Shown in pieces: positions 62,801-64,000 of a stretch of DNA of 64,000 nt. The translations under genes were made by a program, and so were the position numbers. The notes under the pieces are model-generated. The model was not told where the DNA came from, searched no databases, and saw only the letters and a list, made by a program, of their open reading frames with translations. Each line of letters opens with the position of its first letter. Positions within the stretch are counted from its first letter, which is position 1. Source of the stretch: Haliclystus octoradiatus (taxonomy: Eukaryota; Cnidaria; Staurozoa; Stauromedusae; Haliclystidae); contig OU744447.1 of assembly GCA_916610825.1 (NCBI GenBank), forward strand, positions 15,235,751 to 15,299,750. Reading direction: 5' to 3'.

Positions 62801-63856
62801 ATTGGAATATAAACAAATCCAGAAACTGTTTAGAGCATTATCAACTCTATAGTTCCATAAAATATGAGAAACTTCCAAGTACAAGAATTAATCAAAGCTT
62901 GAAAGTTCTTTGGTATTTGCTACCAAAGCTATTCTTTTTTTGTATGGATAAAAATATTCCATTTATCAATTCATTCAATTAATAAATAAACTAACACATT
63001 CCCCCTGCAAAAACAGCAACGGGTTCAATGCTAAGTCTAATATTCCAAGGCTATCTATTTTCTTGCTGTAAACATAATACAGTATTTACACTGAATGAAA
63101 TAATGAAATGTGTCTTTGTTATGCTGTTTATTAAATTGTATCACACTCATTCCACTATTAATTACGCTGAAAACTAGAGTGATATTTAAACATTAAAATT
63201 TACCGTTCGTTCTCAATAGACGTTGTTGGCTTCATACATTGTAAAGTGTAGTTGATGAAAGTTGATTGCTGTGAAAAATGAAAAAAAGAAAAGGAATGCT
63301 ATTATTTAAGATGATGCAATGAGAATGATGTAACAATTACCCATGCCCAGTGGCGACCTGCTTACACCGGTTAAATTTATCTAGATAATAGTTTTATCTT
63401 TTAAATGTTAACATGCGGAAAAAGTTCATGGACCTTAATTGCCCGATTATGTGAATGACCTTTTCATGAACATCATGGAAAATTTTAGCAATTCCATGTT
63501 CATCAACTGTCCATAAAAAATGTCCAGGGTATGTTCATGAACTCATGTAATATTTCCGCAGGTTAATTTAGATTGAATGTAATGTATATTACTTGCATGA
63601 AAATAGCTTATCTTCAATAGAATATGCTTTACTTACTCTGAGTAAGCGATTCAGCCTTTCAAAATGCCTTTCTACAAAAGAAAAAAGCAAGGAAAATATT
63701 ATTTTGAAATTATTATTAAAACGTTCTTGGGAATATTTTACAAAACCATTTCTCAATACAAACCTGAATAGGGTAACAGGGATTCAATGCGCTCTTTTAT
63801 TTGATCAAATTTCTGGAGTTCATCTGTTGACTTTATTTTCAGTAATATCGATAAAA
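59792..63856 (-). CDS. Unrecognised gene, last five exons (partial)
   Basis: Five exons join with GT-AG ends and consistent phases: 63764-63856, 63637-63671, 63204-63268, 62294-62624 and 59792-59866. They encode 198 C-terminal residues; the gene continues upstream past the window. The first part is helical and amphipathic (LQKFDQIKERIESLLPYSER, then HFERLNRLLRQ), suggesting a coiled coil or protein-interaction domain. Next come a short hydrophobic VVEKA/VIIPEL-like strand with KWGD, an acidic Ser/Thr-rich stretch (SDIEMTEENDTSDKKK), a basic patch SAKKRKSISK that looks like a nuclear localisation signal, and a tail ending SPKDRRKSMRISTLHEKN and MADD. RRKSMRIS resembles a basophilic-kinase site. 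I do not recognise the family; a nuclear or chromosome-associated protein is a guess. The last intron (2.4 kb) carries a hAT element. Confidence 0.75.
60123..61005. mobile_element. Non-autonomous hAT-type transposon (cagtg...cactg termini)
   Basis: Left end cagtgatgtgagaattac, right end gagtatttacaacactg. Both subterminal regions are packed with agtaac/gttact/taattac repeats in opposite orientation (60,140-60,300 and 60,825-60,990). The exact 8-bp duplication gtatcagt is at 60,115-60,122 and 61,006-61,013. Length 883 bp; the open frame at 60,467-60,721 has no transposase motif. It lies in the last intron of the unrecognised gene. Confidence 0.9.
61006..62293. other. Remaining part of the last intron of the unrecognised gene
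   Basis: AT-rich, no exon with matching phase and splice sites found between the transposon and exon n-1. The open frame at 61,799-62,008 has no recognisable content. Confidence 0.45.
62294..62624 (-). CDS. Unrecognised gene, exon n-1 (331 nt)
   Basis: Acceptor tttttcag. Encodes SIAPLVEKAVIIPELKWGD through ESKTKLKK; donor gtaagt, phase 0. Contains the acidic and basic low-complexity parts. Confidence 0.8.
63204..63268 (-). CDS. Unrecognised gene, exon n-2
   Basis: Acceptor ttcacag, encoding QSTFINYTLQCMKPTTSIEN and E plus two bases; donor gtaaat. Confidence 0.72.
63637..63671 (-). CDS. Unrecognised gene, exon n-3 (35 nt)
   Basis: Acceptor tttgtag, encoding the end of a Glu codon and RHFERLNRLLR; donor gtaagt, phase 0. 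Its frame is set by both neighbours. Confidence 0.72.
63764..63856 (-). CDS. Unrecognised gene, exon n-4
   Basis: Acceptor ctctag at 63,857 onward. Encodes LSILLKIKSTDELQKFDQIK and ERIESLLPYS plus one base; donor gtttgt. Confidence 0.72.
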
Positions 63857-64000
63857 CTAGAGAAAAAAACACTAAATTTATGTACAGACAACATGCTATA
63901 TTTCAAAACACGTCACAGTACGTCATTGTTTGAATTTATGGAAACAAGAAAGATTTTCTATTATTCGAGTGACAACAAAAGTGTATTTTTTATTCAAAGC

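Overview
This window is eukaryotic nuclear DNA from a metazoan: AT-rich, with intron-rich genes using GT-AG splice sites, a non-LTR retrotransposon, hAT-type transposons, a tRNA-headed SINE and a large satellite array. A marine invertebrate deuterostome (perhaps an ascidian) is my best guess from the mix of elements and gene structures, but nothing I can read fixes the phylum.

Bases 1 to about 31,860 are almost entirely satellite DNA. The basic monomer is 31 bp, with 40-42 bp variants, and is built around the core ctatgatctag. Monomers are arranged in higher-order units of 3.5-5.3 kb, and near-identical blocks of about 4.07 kb and shared private variants 12,896 bp apart show repeated segmental amplification. 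At about 22,914 the array flips orientation. The inverted arm (22,915-31,857) is interrupted by one near-full-length LINE on the minus strand (23,538-28,330), with a gag-like ORF1 carrying an early nonsense codon and an endonuclease/reverse-transcriptase ORF2 broken by a frameshift. A separate tandem array of five 163-bp units follows (31,949-32,775).

From 34 kb rightward the window is genic, and every gene I can support lies on the minus strand. At 34,063-35,046 is an apparently intronless type II membrane protein of the LicD/fukutin-related nucleotidyltransferase family. At 38,678-58,987 is a DDX21/DDX50-type (Gu-alpha family) nucleolar DEAD-box RNA helicase. I rebuilt it as 18 exons whose splice sites and phases all agree, encoding about 710 residues (667 from a better-placed internal Met). 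One exon is only 20 nt long and encodes the Walker A motif. At 59,792-63,856 are the last five exons of a second multi-exon gene that I do not recognise, with a basic, Ser/Lys-rich C-terminus; its 5' part lies beyond the window.

The introns of these two genes hold many non-autonomous transposons. Three hAT-type elements have exact 8-bp target-site duplications (47,658-48,563; 50,576-51,651; 60,123-61,005). A 2-kb element (51,734-53,801) sits 11 nt from a helicase 5' splice site. A tRNA-derived SINE has an 11-bp duplication (39,152-39,522). There is also a probable TTAA-flanked inverted-repeat element (56,937-57,728) and an inverted-repeat pair at 48,935/49,631. I saw no CRISPR array and no bacterial-type operon. 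The most distinctive features are the satellite architecture and the helicase gene structure, not a new multi-gene system.
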